The notes under the pieces: model-generated
Told to the model about the DNA's origin: nothing
Database searches by the model: none
What the model saw: only the letters and a program-made list of their open reading frames with translations
Made by a program: the position numbers and the translations under genes
Part shown: piece by piece, positions 46,315-56,970 of the stretch
Layout of the letters: the number at the start of each line of letters is the position of its first letter
Position numbering within the stretch: the first letter of the stretch is position 1
Assembly (NCBI GenBank): GCA_944989445.1
Contig: CALYLW010000012.1
Coordinates: 2,939,001 to 3,003,000 of the forward strand
Source of the DNA: Ampullaceana balthica
Lineage: Eukaryota > Mollusca > Gastropoda > Lymnaeidae
DNA length: 64,000 bases
Reading direction: 5' to 3'

Positions 46315-48834
46315 TTATTTTTGTTCACTTCTAAGTAATGGATCACTGCAAGTGTCTGTGATCTGGATAGAAAGAGCTTCCAAGAGTGGAGATGAAACAG
46401 ATAGGGTAGATGTTGCTGATGATTGAGTAAATGGTGGTGTTGGGTCTGAGCCGACATGTTCATTTTCACAATTTTTGGGCACTGATATGCCAGAATGATC
46501 AACTAATACAGAGCCGGCTTGGTTCTCTGCCACTGAAATGTCAGAGAATAAATGAGACGTCTCTTCTGTCCTTATATGCTCTGATATGTCTGGCTTTAAA
46601 AAAGGAGAGCTTCTTTCTAAATGACCAAATCTGATGCTCGGAGATTGGTTGTCCCAGTTGTGCCCTAACTTATGGTGATTTATTCTTTCTGCTTTGACCA
46701 ATTCCTCGGTACGATCATCGCTGTCTGTTACCTGTGCATCAGGTCGGAACAAAGGCATTACATTGGAGGGGATAAAGGCAGCAGTGGAGATTACTGGAGG
46801 TAATTTTTTCACCGAAAAACTTGACGAGAATGTAGGTGACGGTGATGGAGATTGAGATGTAGATGATGAGGTAATGTCGTCTGTTAAAGCTCTGTCTTCA
46901 CATTTGATCATATCCCATGTGTTGTCAAAATCATCATCGCTACATGTTTCGTCTAAACGCCCATGAGATAAAGATACAAGCTCATTATGAAATTGGCACG
47001 TGAAACAGTCTGCCACATGTGAAAACTGATTGAGCCTGTCCAACAGGTCTTTGTCTATTTCCGCATGTAATCGGAAGGATTTCCTGCTGCCTTTCTTAAA
47101 CATTTTTCCAGGGGCTAGTTTCTTGCTGCTTGTTTCCCTACTGTGAAGTTGATTTATATTTGGCTTACTTGAAGTGTTTCTGCTGCAACTTTTTCTATGC
47201 AATAAATTTATTGATTTCTTTATAGCCAGCTTGGAAAATTTACTGGTAGTTGCTTGTTTTTTCTCAACCCTGTGCATTTTAAAATTTTCCGGTAAAGTTT
47301 TTGAAAACGATGGAATGTTTAAACTGTTAGCATTGGCCTGAGACAGTTTATTACAAACAATTTCCTCAACTCGTGAATGAAAACTTACACCTAATTTATA
47401 ATCCTCACACATTTCGATTTCCCCTGCTTTATAACCGAAGGACAAATCATTGAATCCCTCCTTCTTGTGCAAAGCTAATCCAAATGGTTTCTCAGTGTCT
47501 TCTGATTTCTCACTTAAATAGGATGATGAAAATGAAGGTATTTGTGAAAGCAAGGTTTTGAATGGATTTTGGCTAGGATATACCTGAGCATGATAAATCT
47601 GAGGCTCCGTGGCCGTGCGGAAAGTGGAGTAGAATCCACTTGGATACATATGAGCGTGTGGATGCATCGGATAAGCTGTGGGTCCAAAGCTTGCTTGGTT
47701 GGTAGGGAACTGCCCTAGTCCAGGGAAGCTGGGAATGCTGCTTGAGGGTATATGAGGGGGAGGGGGGTAAAATGGTGCATTCATAGATCTCATGTTGGCA
47801 TGGTTTCCATGGTTGGCAGTTGCGTGTGAAAGATCTTGGGTGAATCCTGCCATACCTCCCATACTGTGGTGGAAAGTGTGCTGGGACACAGCAGGTGAGC
47901 CGAACCTAGAAGTGCCGGCATCAGGGAGACCTAGCCGGCAAGAGGATGGAGCAAAGGATGATGGGAAAGGCGTAGAGTGCTGCTGAAAGCCATACGCAGC
48001 TGCAGCCGCATGGTGAGTGGGCAGAGTTGAGGTGGCCCAGGTGGGTGCCCGGGGCAAGGCGTACGACATGGAGCTCCAGGTGTCCATTGTAGGGAAGTAA
48101 GAATCTCTGGCAGACAGACCAGATGTCTTGTTTGGCTGGTGGTGAGCATGGTGACTGCTCATGGGGTTGAGAGGCGATGCAGCTGCTGCAGCAGCCGCCG
48201 CAGCAGCTAAATTCATGTCATTGGTGTGGTTCATCGCTGCCGCACTTTGGTCGAGTTTACAGTGAGCACCTGAAGCCGCTGGGCCGCCTGGGTACCTGGA
48301 CATATCACCTATAGCCTGTTTGGCATGATCAAGGACCTGGTGATGATGGCTCATTGAATCAAACAATGAACTGCGGTGCTGGTGCTCCATCATTCGATGT
48401 CGCAGTGGGTCTAGAACACTGGAGTTCATTCCTTGCATTGCAGAAAGAGCTGCAAAGGGTGACTGATTGAGACGACATGAGCTCAGCTCTGATGGATGAG
48501 AGGAAGAATTAGAGGGCACTGAAGCTGGTGATGATATTGCCGATGCAGGGGCAGGTGTTGTGGTATTGTTGCCTGGATTGTGTCCCCCTGTGTTGCTACT
48601 GCTGTTGCTGTTGGAGTTGCCACCATTTGATGACGCTGGAGGCACTGGCGTGGTGGTTGGCTTCCGTGGTGGTGTGGGTGTTGATTTGTTATGGGACGCT
48701 CCCCCTCCTGATGTCGGCTCCTGGCGGAAGCGGGGAACTGGCTTGCGGAGGTAGACACATTTACGATACACACAAGCTTGCTTCAGCACATCCTTTCGGA
48801 GACAATATTGACATTTGTTGCAATTCTCCTTCAC
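46315..48834 (-). CDS. CXXC zinc-finger protein, terminal coding exon
   Basis: The acceptor TATTTTATTTTAG ends at 48835 and the frame runs 839 codons to TAA at 46315. It starts VKENCNKCQYCLRKDVLKQA then CVYRKCVYLRKP, the second half of a CXXC finger; the first half is in the exon at 53880-54081 and joins in phase 0. The whole finger is C-x2-C-x2-C-x5-C-x2-C-x2-C-x9-C-x4-C (residues 55-88). CXXC fingers bind CpG-containing DNA, usually unmethylated. The KFGG motif of the DNMT1/KMT2/KDM2 class is absent, so the short spacing resembles the TET/CXXC4/CXXC5 class, though KQAC resembles the first class. The rest is disordered: Ser/Thr/Asn-rich, a poly-Ala run and His-rich segments (about 230-270), then Lys/Arg-rich and acidic patches. 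No TET dioxygenase or other enzyme motif is visible. Confidence 0.9.
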   Translation of the reverse strand: MKENCNKCQYCLRKDVLKQACVYRKCVYLRKPVPRFRQEPTSGGGASHNKSTPTPPRKPTTTPVPPASSNGGNSNSNSSSNTGGHNPGNNTTTPAPASAISSPASVPSNSSSHPSELSSCRLNQSPFAALSAMQGMNSSVLDPLRHRMMEHQHRSSLFDSMSHHHQVLDHAKQAIGDMSRYPGGPAASGAHCKLDQSAAAMNHTNDMNLAAAAAAAAAASPLNPMSSHHAHHQPNKTSGLSARDSYFPTMDTWSSMSYALPRAPTWATSTLPTHHAAAAAYGFQQHSTPFPSSFAPSSCRLGLPDAGTSRFGSPAVSQHTFHHSMGGMAGFTQDLSHATANHGNHANMRSMNAPFYPPPPHIPSSSIPSFPGLGQFPTNQASFGPTAYPMHPHAHMYPSGFYSTFRTATEPQIYHAQVYPSQNPFKTLLSQIPSFSSSYLSEKSEDTEKPFGLALHKKEGFNDLSFGYKAGEIEMCEDYKLGVSFHSRVEEIVCNKLSQANANSLNIPSFSKTLPENFKMHRVEKKQATTSKFSKLAIKKSINLLHRKSCSRNTSSKPNINQLHSRETSSKKLAPGKMFKKGSRKSFRLHAEIDKDLLDRLNQFSHVADCFTCQFHNELVSLSHGRLDETCSDDDFDNTWDMIKCEDRALTDDITSSSTSQSPSPSPTFSSSFSVKKLPPVISTAAFIPSNVMPLFRPDAQVTDSDDRTEELVKAERINHHKLGHNWDNQSPSIRFGHLERSSPFLKPDISEHIRTEETSHLFSDISVAENQAGSVLVDHSGISVPKNCENEHVGSDPTPPFTQSSATSTLSVSSPLLEALSIQITDTCSDPLLRSEQK

Positions 48835-48876
48835 CTAAAATAAAATATAAGCAACTTTAAACACTGATTTGAGGAC

Positions 48877-49070
48877 AAAATAAACAAAGAATAAACAGGA
48901 TACAAAATAAACAAAGAATAAACAGGACACAAAATAAACAAAGAATAAACAGGACACAAAATAAACAAAGAATAAACAGGACACAAAATAAACAAAGAAT
49001 AAACAGGACACAATATAAACAAAGAACAAAAAGGGACACAACATAAACAAAGAATAAACAGGACAAAACA
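48877..49070. repeat. Minisatellite, 28-bp unit, beside a splice acceptor
   Basis: About seven copies of AAATAAACAAAGAATAAACA followed by GGACACAA. Its edge is about 42 bases from the acceptor of the CXXC terminal exon, where a branch point would normally lie on the transcribed strand. Confidence 0.95.
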
Positions 49071-50130
49071 ATTATCCAGAACATTCCTTTGTCTCTTCTA
49101 TTAAGGGAAATCCAGAAATACATTCAAACACAAAAAAAATATTTTAAACATACTCTAACAGCCTCACAACACAGTATGCAGCCACATCAGAAGAAACTGT
49201 ACAAAAAGTTTAGCTTAAATATCACAACATATTTGTATCACAAAAATAGGTTGTTGTCTTTTTTCTATTCACTCTTATTCACATCTCCATTCAATAAATA
49301 TCTTCTCCCCCCCCCTTTTCTCACCCTCCCACCAAAAAAATAATAAAATTCTGTGACATTACCCAGCAGAAAGAACAAAGAGAGAAATATTGGACTTTTA
49401 TGGCATGAATCACTGGCTAATCCATCACACTTAGCTCCACTATTACATTGAAATCAATAAAAATCTTCCCAACATTATCCTCCTCATGGCAGAATAAATT
49501 ATATGAAATGTAATCAACTCTTGGACGGATAAAGCCAGATTTAAAGAGATTCACATTATGCTTGTGGACGTGTCTGTCAGAAAGGCATTATTTGGAGAGC
49601 GTGTGAAGATTTTTTGCTTTTGATGGTTGCAGATAAGAAGAATTAATCTTTGAATCTTTGGTGTTTGATTGATGAAGATGTTGTTCATGATAATTGGCTT
49701 AGCAGCAACAAGCAAGCTTCAAAAAAAATTTATCGTTAAGATCAGATTCAGAGTAATATAAAAAAATTAGTTGACTCATTGCATGAAGTTGCCTTACAAT
49801 TAGTTAAGTTTAAAATAAATTTAAGCCTTTTAAGCTTTAAAAGTCTTCTTTGTCTTTTATAAAATAATAAACATAGACAATACTAAATATTAAAAAATAT
49901 TCAGCATATTTTAAAATGACTATATTATTTATTTTATTAAGTTTTTGTCATATAATATATAAGTATTCATGTAATTTGTATTAGTATTTTAATTTATACA
50001 TTTGACATGAAGACATGAGTACTTCAACTTCAAGAAAACATAATCAAAATTAAATATTATATATAGTGTATATGTATTTTTTAAAACTATTCTTTTTAGT
50101 TAAAATCATTTTAGAATTTATTGATAATTA

Positions 50131-50490
50131 TTGTATCTTATCTTATCAGCTACAGACGCTCCTTCTATACAGAAGATTGTTGCTTCCTACGCTTATCTAT
50201 GGTTTGTGTCTAGTCCTAGTCCTGCATTCTTAGAGTTTTAAATGTTGATAAAGTGTTGGTTTTCCTGGTTTCCTCAGGCAACCCATTCCACGCCCGAATT
50301 CCGGACGGGAAGAACGAGAATTTGTATGTGTTTGTTCTTGCATACGGAATAAATAATAAGTAAGGTGTTTATTATCCTTGCCTTATACTTATGTCTATCT
50401 GAGGGATCAGGATTTAGCGATTTAACAAATGGCAATGGCTGCCAATGGTCATGGTGTTATTCTTGTGAGTTTTGAATATTCCCCAGTATT
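50131..50490 (-). mobile_element. 5'-truncated, internally deleted retrotransposon copy
   Basis: On the - strand it matches the C-terminal coding part and 3' end of the element at 29903-31838 (including CCCGTCCGGAATTCGGGCGT, then the GATAAGATAAGATAC tail). A stretch corresponding to about 30 codons upstream of QPSDRHK is missing, and a short unrelated insertion (GACCATTGGCAGCC) is present near the 5' end. Confidence 0.9.
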
Positions 50491-52039
50491 GAATCTTTTT
50501 TATGTATTTTAGTTGAAAATTTTTAAACAATCTCAATAATACTTTCGGCGTTTTATCAGTTCTCGGACTCCAATGAAGTAGTAATAAATACTTTCTTTTT
50601 GATTTTTTAGCATGGGTAGCGCGAAATGACAAGTAACAAGCCGGATATGTGGCCAGGGAACAATCAACGACACGCCCCTTGGGAAATGCTGGTAAAAACA
50701 CAGCAAATTGCAGCGGGGGTGGTTTGACCCCTCTTACTCAGTCTCAGGCATAAATATTTCATGTATCACACCTTTTAAAATCCTTAGCTTACTCATGGGA
50801 AAGGGAGGTTGATATGTAATAAGTTTATAGAATGGAGAGGGGGGTTCAAATTATAAATTTAGTCTATTTCTTAGATATTTTTAAGTTTGTCAAGAATAAA
50901 AATAAAGAAAACAACATGAGGACTTTTACTTTAATTTTTTGCTTCAAATAAAGAACTGTTACGAACTTTTAAAAGTATACAGCCTTTTGGAAGGGTCGGC
51001 AATAAATTTATAGCTGTATATACCATTTCGTGGTGGGCGGTCACAAAGGTATACTTATGTGTACCATTTGCAATGGAATAATCCGGCTACCCCAAACCGG
51101 ATCTCCCCTTGGAAATCCGCCATTTTGCAATTTTCCCCCGTTTGGCAATATACGACTAGCGTCAATCAGTAACGACAACTCGAGTCCCCAGCTGGGGCTC
51201 CCTATGACAACGTCAAGCCCATAACATTTTATGCATCTCATCCAGCGGACACATCGATTTTTCCCCCTCGTTCAATCAAAACCAGGAATCTTGTCACCAG
51301 CACTACCCGCCCCATTTTATCCATTATTCGCTGCCACCACCACCCTGATATTCCAGCCTCTCATTACTTCTAGATTTATCCATCCACCCCGCCCCGGTAG
51401 CGGCATCGAGTTGTTTCCATTCACCGTGTAAGTGATGGTACCGGTGCCATTATCGTCTGGACCAGAGCCAATCTGATCCATCGCGCGATAATTGTCAGTT
51501 TGTCATTGGGATTCATTCGTCCTTCACCCCACCCCACCCCTACCCCATTTTCCCCCTTTAAATTTTGCATCAAAACAACAATAAAAGAATGTTATCGGAT
51601 TGACTTTGGGATTGTACGATGTGCGGAGTTTGGTGTCCCCCGTTAGCGTGATTTAATTACTGCGCGCCATTTTACGTACCACATTGTCTCCCATTTTGTT
51701 TATTAATTTTTTTTTGTTGATTATTTACTTTTTAAAAAAATATCACAACCCAAAATTAATGTCCCAAACTTCCAGCCCAGCTCATCCTTATTGAATAAAT
51801 AAGACAAAAATGCATACAAAATAAAACAAAAGTTAAAAAGCGGCGGACTTGACTTGAAGCCGAAAGATTCCTCTAGATTTGGAAAACTCTATCAAAGACA
51901 CTCAGAGCATTTAAACGACGACATTGAATCAAATTTCTACATTTCCTACAGAAGATATGTGTTTAACATAATTTTAATCCCTAAATCCTCCAATGCTAAA
52001 CAGTTCAAATCACAACTGCAAATTTTCTTCAGCACATTC

Positions 52040-52300
52040 AATGACAAAGGAGTCCAACAGGCAGAGAGATGTGTGACAATGGAGTCCAACAGGCAGAGTG
52101 ATGTATGACAATGGAGTCCAACAAACAGAGTGATGTATGACAATGGAGTCCAACAGGCAGAGTGATGTGTGACAATGGAGTCCAACAGGCAGAGTGATGT
52201 ATGACAATGGAGTCCAAACAGGCAGAGTGATGTATGACAATGGAGTCCAAACAGGCAGAGTGATGTATGACAATGGAGTCCAACAGGCAGAGTGATGTAA
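52040..52300. repeat. Minisatellite, 32-33-bp unit
   Basis: About eight copies of GACAATGGAGTCCAACAGGC followed by AGAGTGATGTAT. Confidence 0.95.
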
Positions 52301-53879
52301 GTGTTCCGGTGCTGAACCCGATGAATTCCGCGCGATCCTTGGCCAAAGCGATTTCCGTGCGACCACCGAATTCGTTGTCGCAGACGGTTTAATATGAACT
52401 GTCAAGTCCCAGCGATTAAAGAGCAGTGGGCTGTTGTCGACCTTTTAATCAAACAAGGGGCTAAAAACACGGTGCGTGGACAAATTTTACGGCTCAATGT
52501 TGGCAAACTCTTTGTGTGCTTTGGTCCATGACTCGTTGAATTCATGACGTCATAGGAAAAAAAGGGGAGGGAAAAAAAGAGTGCATGGTTGGGGCAGGGG
52601 GGAAGAGAAGCAGAAGCTAACGTTGATTGGTTAAATTGGCCAGAAAAATAATCAGGTTGAGCGACCATACGCGAAGAGTCTAACAAAAGACAAAAAGAAA
52701 ATAGCATTAGCTCAATAGGAATATTTCAGTTGGTGCCAGGGATCGATATTTTGTTCAGTCCAGAGACATAGCCGGGGATATTGTCGAGAAAGGCCGATTA
52801 GTCTCGCTATTTGAGAGCTCGATCCCAGGCTCGTTTCATGGCAGGAAGTTGTGTTGTTGCAATTCTAGTTAGTGGAGAACAATGTTCCTAATATCAAACG
52901 TGCAACGAGCAGAGAGACGACTCTCGTTAACATGACGTATTTGGTGCACGTAGCGCTGCACAATGTTCGTCAAATGTGCATTTTAATATTGGTGCAGTGT
53001 TGCTCAGAGCGTGTCAGCAGTTACTGCATATAAAATTTGAGTGTGAAATTTGAAGGCTCATTCGATAATAATCAACTATGCATAGAAATAGTGTTGTGAA
53101 CGAATGTAGAGAAAATGTATGAATGAAAATACTGTTGTTTTTTAAAGTTATGATAATAAATTTTGGAAATATTTTTAAAAATTACTTTCGAACAGAGGAG
53201 TTTAAACTTACCAAAGTAGCAGAAAATACTTTAAATAATACTCTTTTATACCATTAAATGTTGCATTTCAGAATTATTATTTTTTTTACAAACCCCTATG
53301 CTTCGTGCATCCGTTAAAAATGATATGCATTACGTTTTGTGTTCTTTCCGACAAGAGACCTCATTTTCTATGTCCAACATTAAACGACCTAATTTTAATA
53401 ATAAAAAAAAAGAAAATATATCAGACTCCAGCCTAAAGTCTAATTCAAAACTGATTTTTAGAAAATATTCCTTGACATTTTTAGAGGGAAAAAAAGGAAG
53501 CCTAAACTAGATGAAATTACGAAATCAAAGATCCATCAGAGCAACGCACGTGTTGAAGAAATATCTTATTCAACAAAGACAAGTCTGAAATGGATAAAGT
53601 TTATTTCTACAGAAAAGATAGGGTGGTTCCTGACATTAGATTCACGATGAGTCCAATAGGTCAGTAGTAGCACAACTTGACTATATAAAACTCAGAGCAA
53701 AGTACATCCTCACAACAAATATATGCCAATACATACAGTGCCGTCCGGGCCGGCCGGTCATAAAATCAGATTCCGTTTGCATGCTTACACAAGAGGTTAC
53801 AACTTTATAACGGTGTCTAATTCATCCCGCCCCCACACACCCCTTAGCATCTCCCACCCCACCCTCCAAAAATATTTAC

Positions 53880-54081
53880 CTGACAAGGTCCGCACTGGCC
53901 ACACCGCCGCCTCCTCTTGAGCCGAAATTTCCCTCCGCCGTCGCTCTGACCATCCCATCCCATCCCGGGTGAAGTGACGCCATCGTGCGGGTAGCTGTCG
54001 TCTATGACGTAGTCGTCGCCATTTTGTGTGCTGACGTGGAGTGGCAGGTTGTACTCGGCACTCATCCTGAGCTCATTGTCA
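53880..54081 (-). CDS. CXXC zinc-finger protein, 5' coding exon
   Basis: The acceptor TGTTTCCAG ends at 54082 and the donor is CTTGTCAG/GTAAAT at 53880/53879. One in-frame Met (MSAEYNLPLHVST, ATG at 54065-54063) opens a 62-residue N-terminus that runs through acidic and Gly-rich linkers to the basic KFRLKRRRRCGQCGPCQ, the first half of the CXXC finger. The finger finishes in the exon at 48834-46315. An upstream ATG (54078) is out of frame and stops after four codons. The frame also stays open from the first exon base, so a further upstream coding exon is possible. Confidence 0.85.
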
Positions 54082-54084
54082 CTG

Positions 54085-54390
54085 GAAACAACAAACTTCC
54101 ATTGGTAATCAAACAACAAACTTCCATTGGTAAACAAACAACAAACTTCGATTGATAAACAAATAATAAACTTCCATTGATAAAAAAACAACAAACTTCG
54201 ATTGGTAAACAAACAACAAAATTCCATTGGAAACAGACAACAAACTTCGATTGGTAAACAAACAACAAACTTCCGATAAACAAACTTCCATTGATAAACA
54301 AACAACAAGCTTCCATTGGTAAACAAACAACAAACTTCGATTGATAAAAAAAATAATAAACTTCCATTGATAAACAAACAACAAAATTCC
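54085..54390. repeat. Minisatellite, about 25-bp unit, abutting a splice acceptor
   Basis: About 12 variable copies of AAACTTCCATTGGTAAACAA followed by ACAAC. On the transcribed strand each unit supplies a T/G-rich tract (GTTTGTTGTTTGTTTACC). The last unit runs directly into the acceptor TTTGTTGTTTCCAG of the CXXC exon. Several long - strand frames here are repeat products. Confidence 0.95.
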
Positions 54391-54662
54391 TTTTAGGGGG
54401 ACATATGATGTTGGCATTATGCATCAAGTGAGAGATGAAGTGGTTTTCCCAAACTTCATTAAACTTAAATTAACAAGTTTTTAAGAGCAGATAAAATTTC
54501 AACAACTAAGAGAAAAAGTGATTATGGTGCATGGACGGATAGCTCAATATAAGATTTTTGGAAGGTATTTAAATATGCACACAGGGGTTAATTTTTAATC
54601 TACCACACACACACACAAATGGGGCGGGGCTTCCCGGAACTTCCTGTGAGCATCCCATAAAG

Positions 54663-54895
54663 CAGTGGTGGTGAACCTTTTTGGGGCCGCGTGTCCAAAA
54701 TTCAAAACAAAACCATCTTATTTATAGCAAAGTGCCAGCACTCCAATGAAACCCAAACATGGGGTGTTGGCTTACCTGATTTGATTAAAGAAGTAATATT
54801 TTAGTCGCGTGCCGGCTGATGAGGCTCTGCCTCTGCGTGCCGATTGTGGCACGCGTGCCACAATCGGCACGCGTGCCTTGGGTTCGCCATCACTG
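54663..54895. mobile_element. 233-bp hAT-type MITE with a 38-bp palindrome
   Basis: The ends are CAGTGGTGGTGAACCTTTTT and, on the - strand, CAGTGATGGCGAACCCAAGG. Flanks CCATAAAG and CCATAAGT agree at six of eight bases. Inside, 54835-54872 is a perfect palindrome centred on ACGCGT (arms GCGTGCCGATTGTGGCAC). Confidence 0.8.
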
Positions 54896-55059
54896 CCATA
54901 AGTATAAAGCGGTAGCGCTCCGGGAATCCAAGCTTACAAACGCGGGAAATTGGCTTTAAAGAAATCCCTTTAGGGCTAGGCTTCATATTTTTAGCTGGGA
55001 ACTTTTTTAATGTCTTTTTTCCCCAATGGCCCTGTAGATTTTCAGAACATCTACATCTA

Positions 55060-56970
55060 CTGGTTATTTAAGGCCAGCTAGGACTTCATGACTTCTCCTG
55101 GTTAAGCCCTGCTAGGACTTCATGACTTCTCCTGGTTAAGCCCTGCTAGGACTTCATGACTTCTCCTGGTTAAGCCCTGCTAGAAAATTTTACGACTTCT
55201 CCTGGTTAAGCCCTGCTAGAACTTCATGACTTCTCCTGGTAATTTAAGGCCTGCTAGGACTTTATGACTTCTCCTGGTTAAGGCCTGCTAGGACTTCATG
55301 ACTTCTCCTGGTTAAGCCCTGCTAGAACTTCATGACTTCTCCTGGTTAAGCCCTGCTAGAACTTCATGACTTCTCCTGGTAATTTAAGGCCTGCTAGGAC
55401 TTCATGACTTCTCCTGGTTAAGCCCTGCTAGAACTTCATGACTTCTCCTGGTTAAGCCCTGCTAGAACTTCATGCCTTCTCCTGGTTAAGCCCTGCTAGA
55501 TTTTCATGACTTCTCCTGGTAATTTAAGGCCTGCTAGGACTTCATGACTTCTCCTGGTTAAGGCCAGTTAGGACTTCATGACTTCTCCTGGTTAAGCCCT
55601 GCTAGAAATTCATGACTTCTCCTGGTAATTTAAGCCCTGCTAGAACTTCATGACTTCTCCTGGTAATTTAAGGCCTGCTAGGACTTCATGACTTCTCCTG
55701 GTTAAGGCCAGCTAGGACTTCATGACTTCTCCTGGTAATTTAAGGCCTGCTAGGACTTCATGACTTCTCCTGGTTAAGGCCTGTTAGGACTTCATGACTT
55801 CTCCTGGTAATTTAAGGCCAGCTAGGACTTCATGACTTCTCCTGGTAATTTAAGGCCTGCTAGGACTTCATGACTTCTCCTGGTAATTTAAGGCCAGCTA
55901 GGACTTCATGACTTCTCCTGGTAATTTAAGGTCTGTTAGGACTTCATGACTTCTCCTTGTAATTTAAGGCCTGTTAGGACTTCATGACTTCTCCTGGTAA
56001 TTTAAGGCCTGCTAGGACTTCATGACTTCTCCTGGTAATTTAAGGCATGCTAGGACTTCATGACTTCTCCTGGTAATTTAAGGCATGCTAGGAATTCATG
56101 ACTTCTCCTGGTAATTTAAGGCCTGCTAGGACTTCATGACTTCTCCTGGTAATTTAAGGCCTGCTAGGACTTCATGACTTCTCCTGGTAATTTAAGGCCT
56201 GTTAGGACTTCATGACTTCTCCTGGTAATTTAAGGTCTGTTAGGACTTCATGACTTCTCCTGGTAATTTAAGGCTTGTTAGGACTTCATGACTTCTCCTG
56301 GTAATTTAAGGCCTGCTAGGACTTCATGACTTCTCCTGGTTAAGGCCTGCTAGGACTTCATGACTTCTCCTGGTAATTTAAGGCCTGCTAGGACTTCATG
56401 ACTTCTCCTGGTAATTTAAGGCATGCTAGGACTTCATGACTTCTCCTGGTAATTTAAGGCCTACTAGGACTTCATGACTTCTCCTGGTAATTTAAGGCCT
56501 GTTAGGACTTCATGACTTCTCCTGGTAATTTAAGGTCTGTTAGGACTTCATGACTTCTCCTGGTAATTTAAGGCCTGTTAGGACTTCATGACTTCTCCTG
56601 GTAATTTAAGGCCTGCTAGGACTTCATGACTTCTCCTGGTAATTTAAGGCCTGTTAGGACTTCATGAATTCTCCTGGTAATTTAAGGCCTGTTAGGACTT
56701 CATGACTTCTCCTGGTAATTTAAGGCCTGTTAGGACTTCATGACTTCTCCTTGTAATTTAAGGCCTGTTAGGACTTCATGAATTCTCCTGGTAATTTAAG
56801 GCCTGTTAGGACTTCATGACTTCTCCTGGTAATTTAAGGCCTGTTAGGACTTCATGACTTCTCCTGGTAATTTAAGGCCTGCTAGGACTTCATGACTTCT
56901 CCTGGTAATTTAAGGCCTGTTAGGACTTCATGACTTCTCCTGGTAATTTAAGGCCTGCTAGGACTTCTCC
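55060..56970. repeat. Minisatellite, 38-bp unit with 33-34-bp variants
   Basis: About 50 copies of CTGCTAGGACTTCATGACTT followed by CTCCTGGTAATTTAAGGC. The shorter variant, ending CTGGTTAAGCC, dominates the left quarter; the 38-bp form dominates the right. Confidence 0.97.

Larger units (their letters stand above)
48835..53879 (-). other. 5.0-kb intron inside the CXXC finger
   Basis: GT-AG intron (donor GTAAATATT at 53879, acceptor TTTTAG at 48835) that splits the zinc finger after the third Cys. It contains a 28-bp minisatellite close to the acceptor, a truncated retrotransposon at 50131-50490 and a 32-bp minisatellite at 52040-52300. The part from about 51000 to 52800 is less AT-rich and has GCCATTTT motifs (near 51118 and 51666) of the kind bound by YY1-type factors; this is only suggestive of regulatory function. 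Confidence 0.85.

Noticed and set aside
46226..48860. Several + strand open frames of 64-110 codons across the CXXC exon
   Set aside because: They are antisense shadows of the 839-codon - strand exon, which has the domain and splice support.
52010..52405. - strand frames with repeating SACWTPLSYITLP
   Set aside because: They derive from the 32-bp minisatellite.
54062..54427. - strand frames with repeating FVVCLSMEV
   Set aside because: They derive from the 25-bp minisatellite upstream of the CXXC exon's acceptor.
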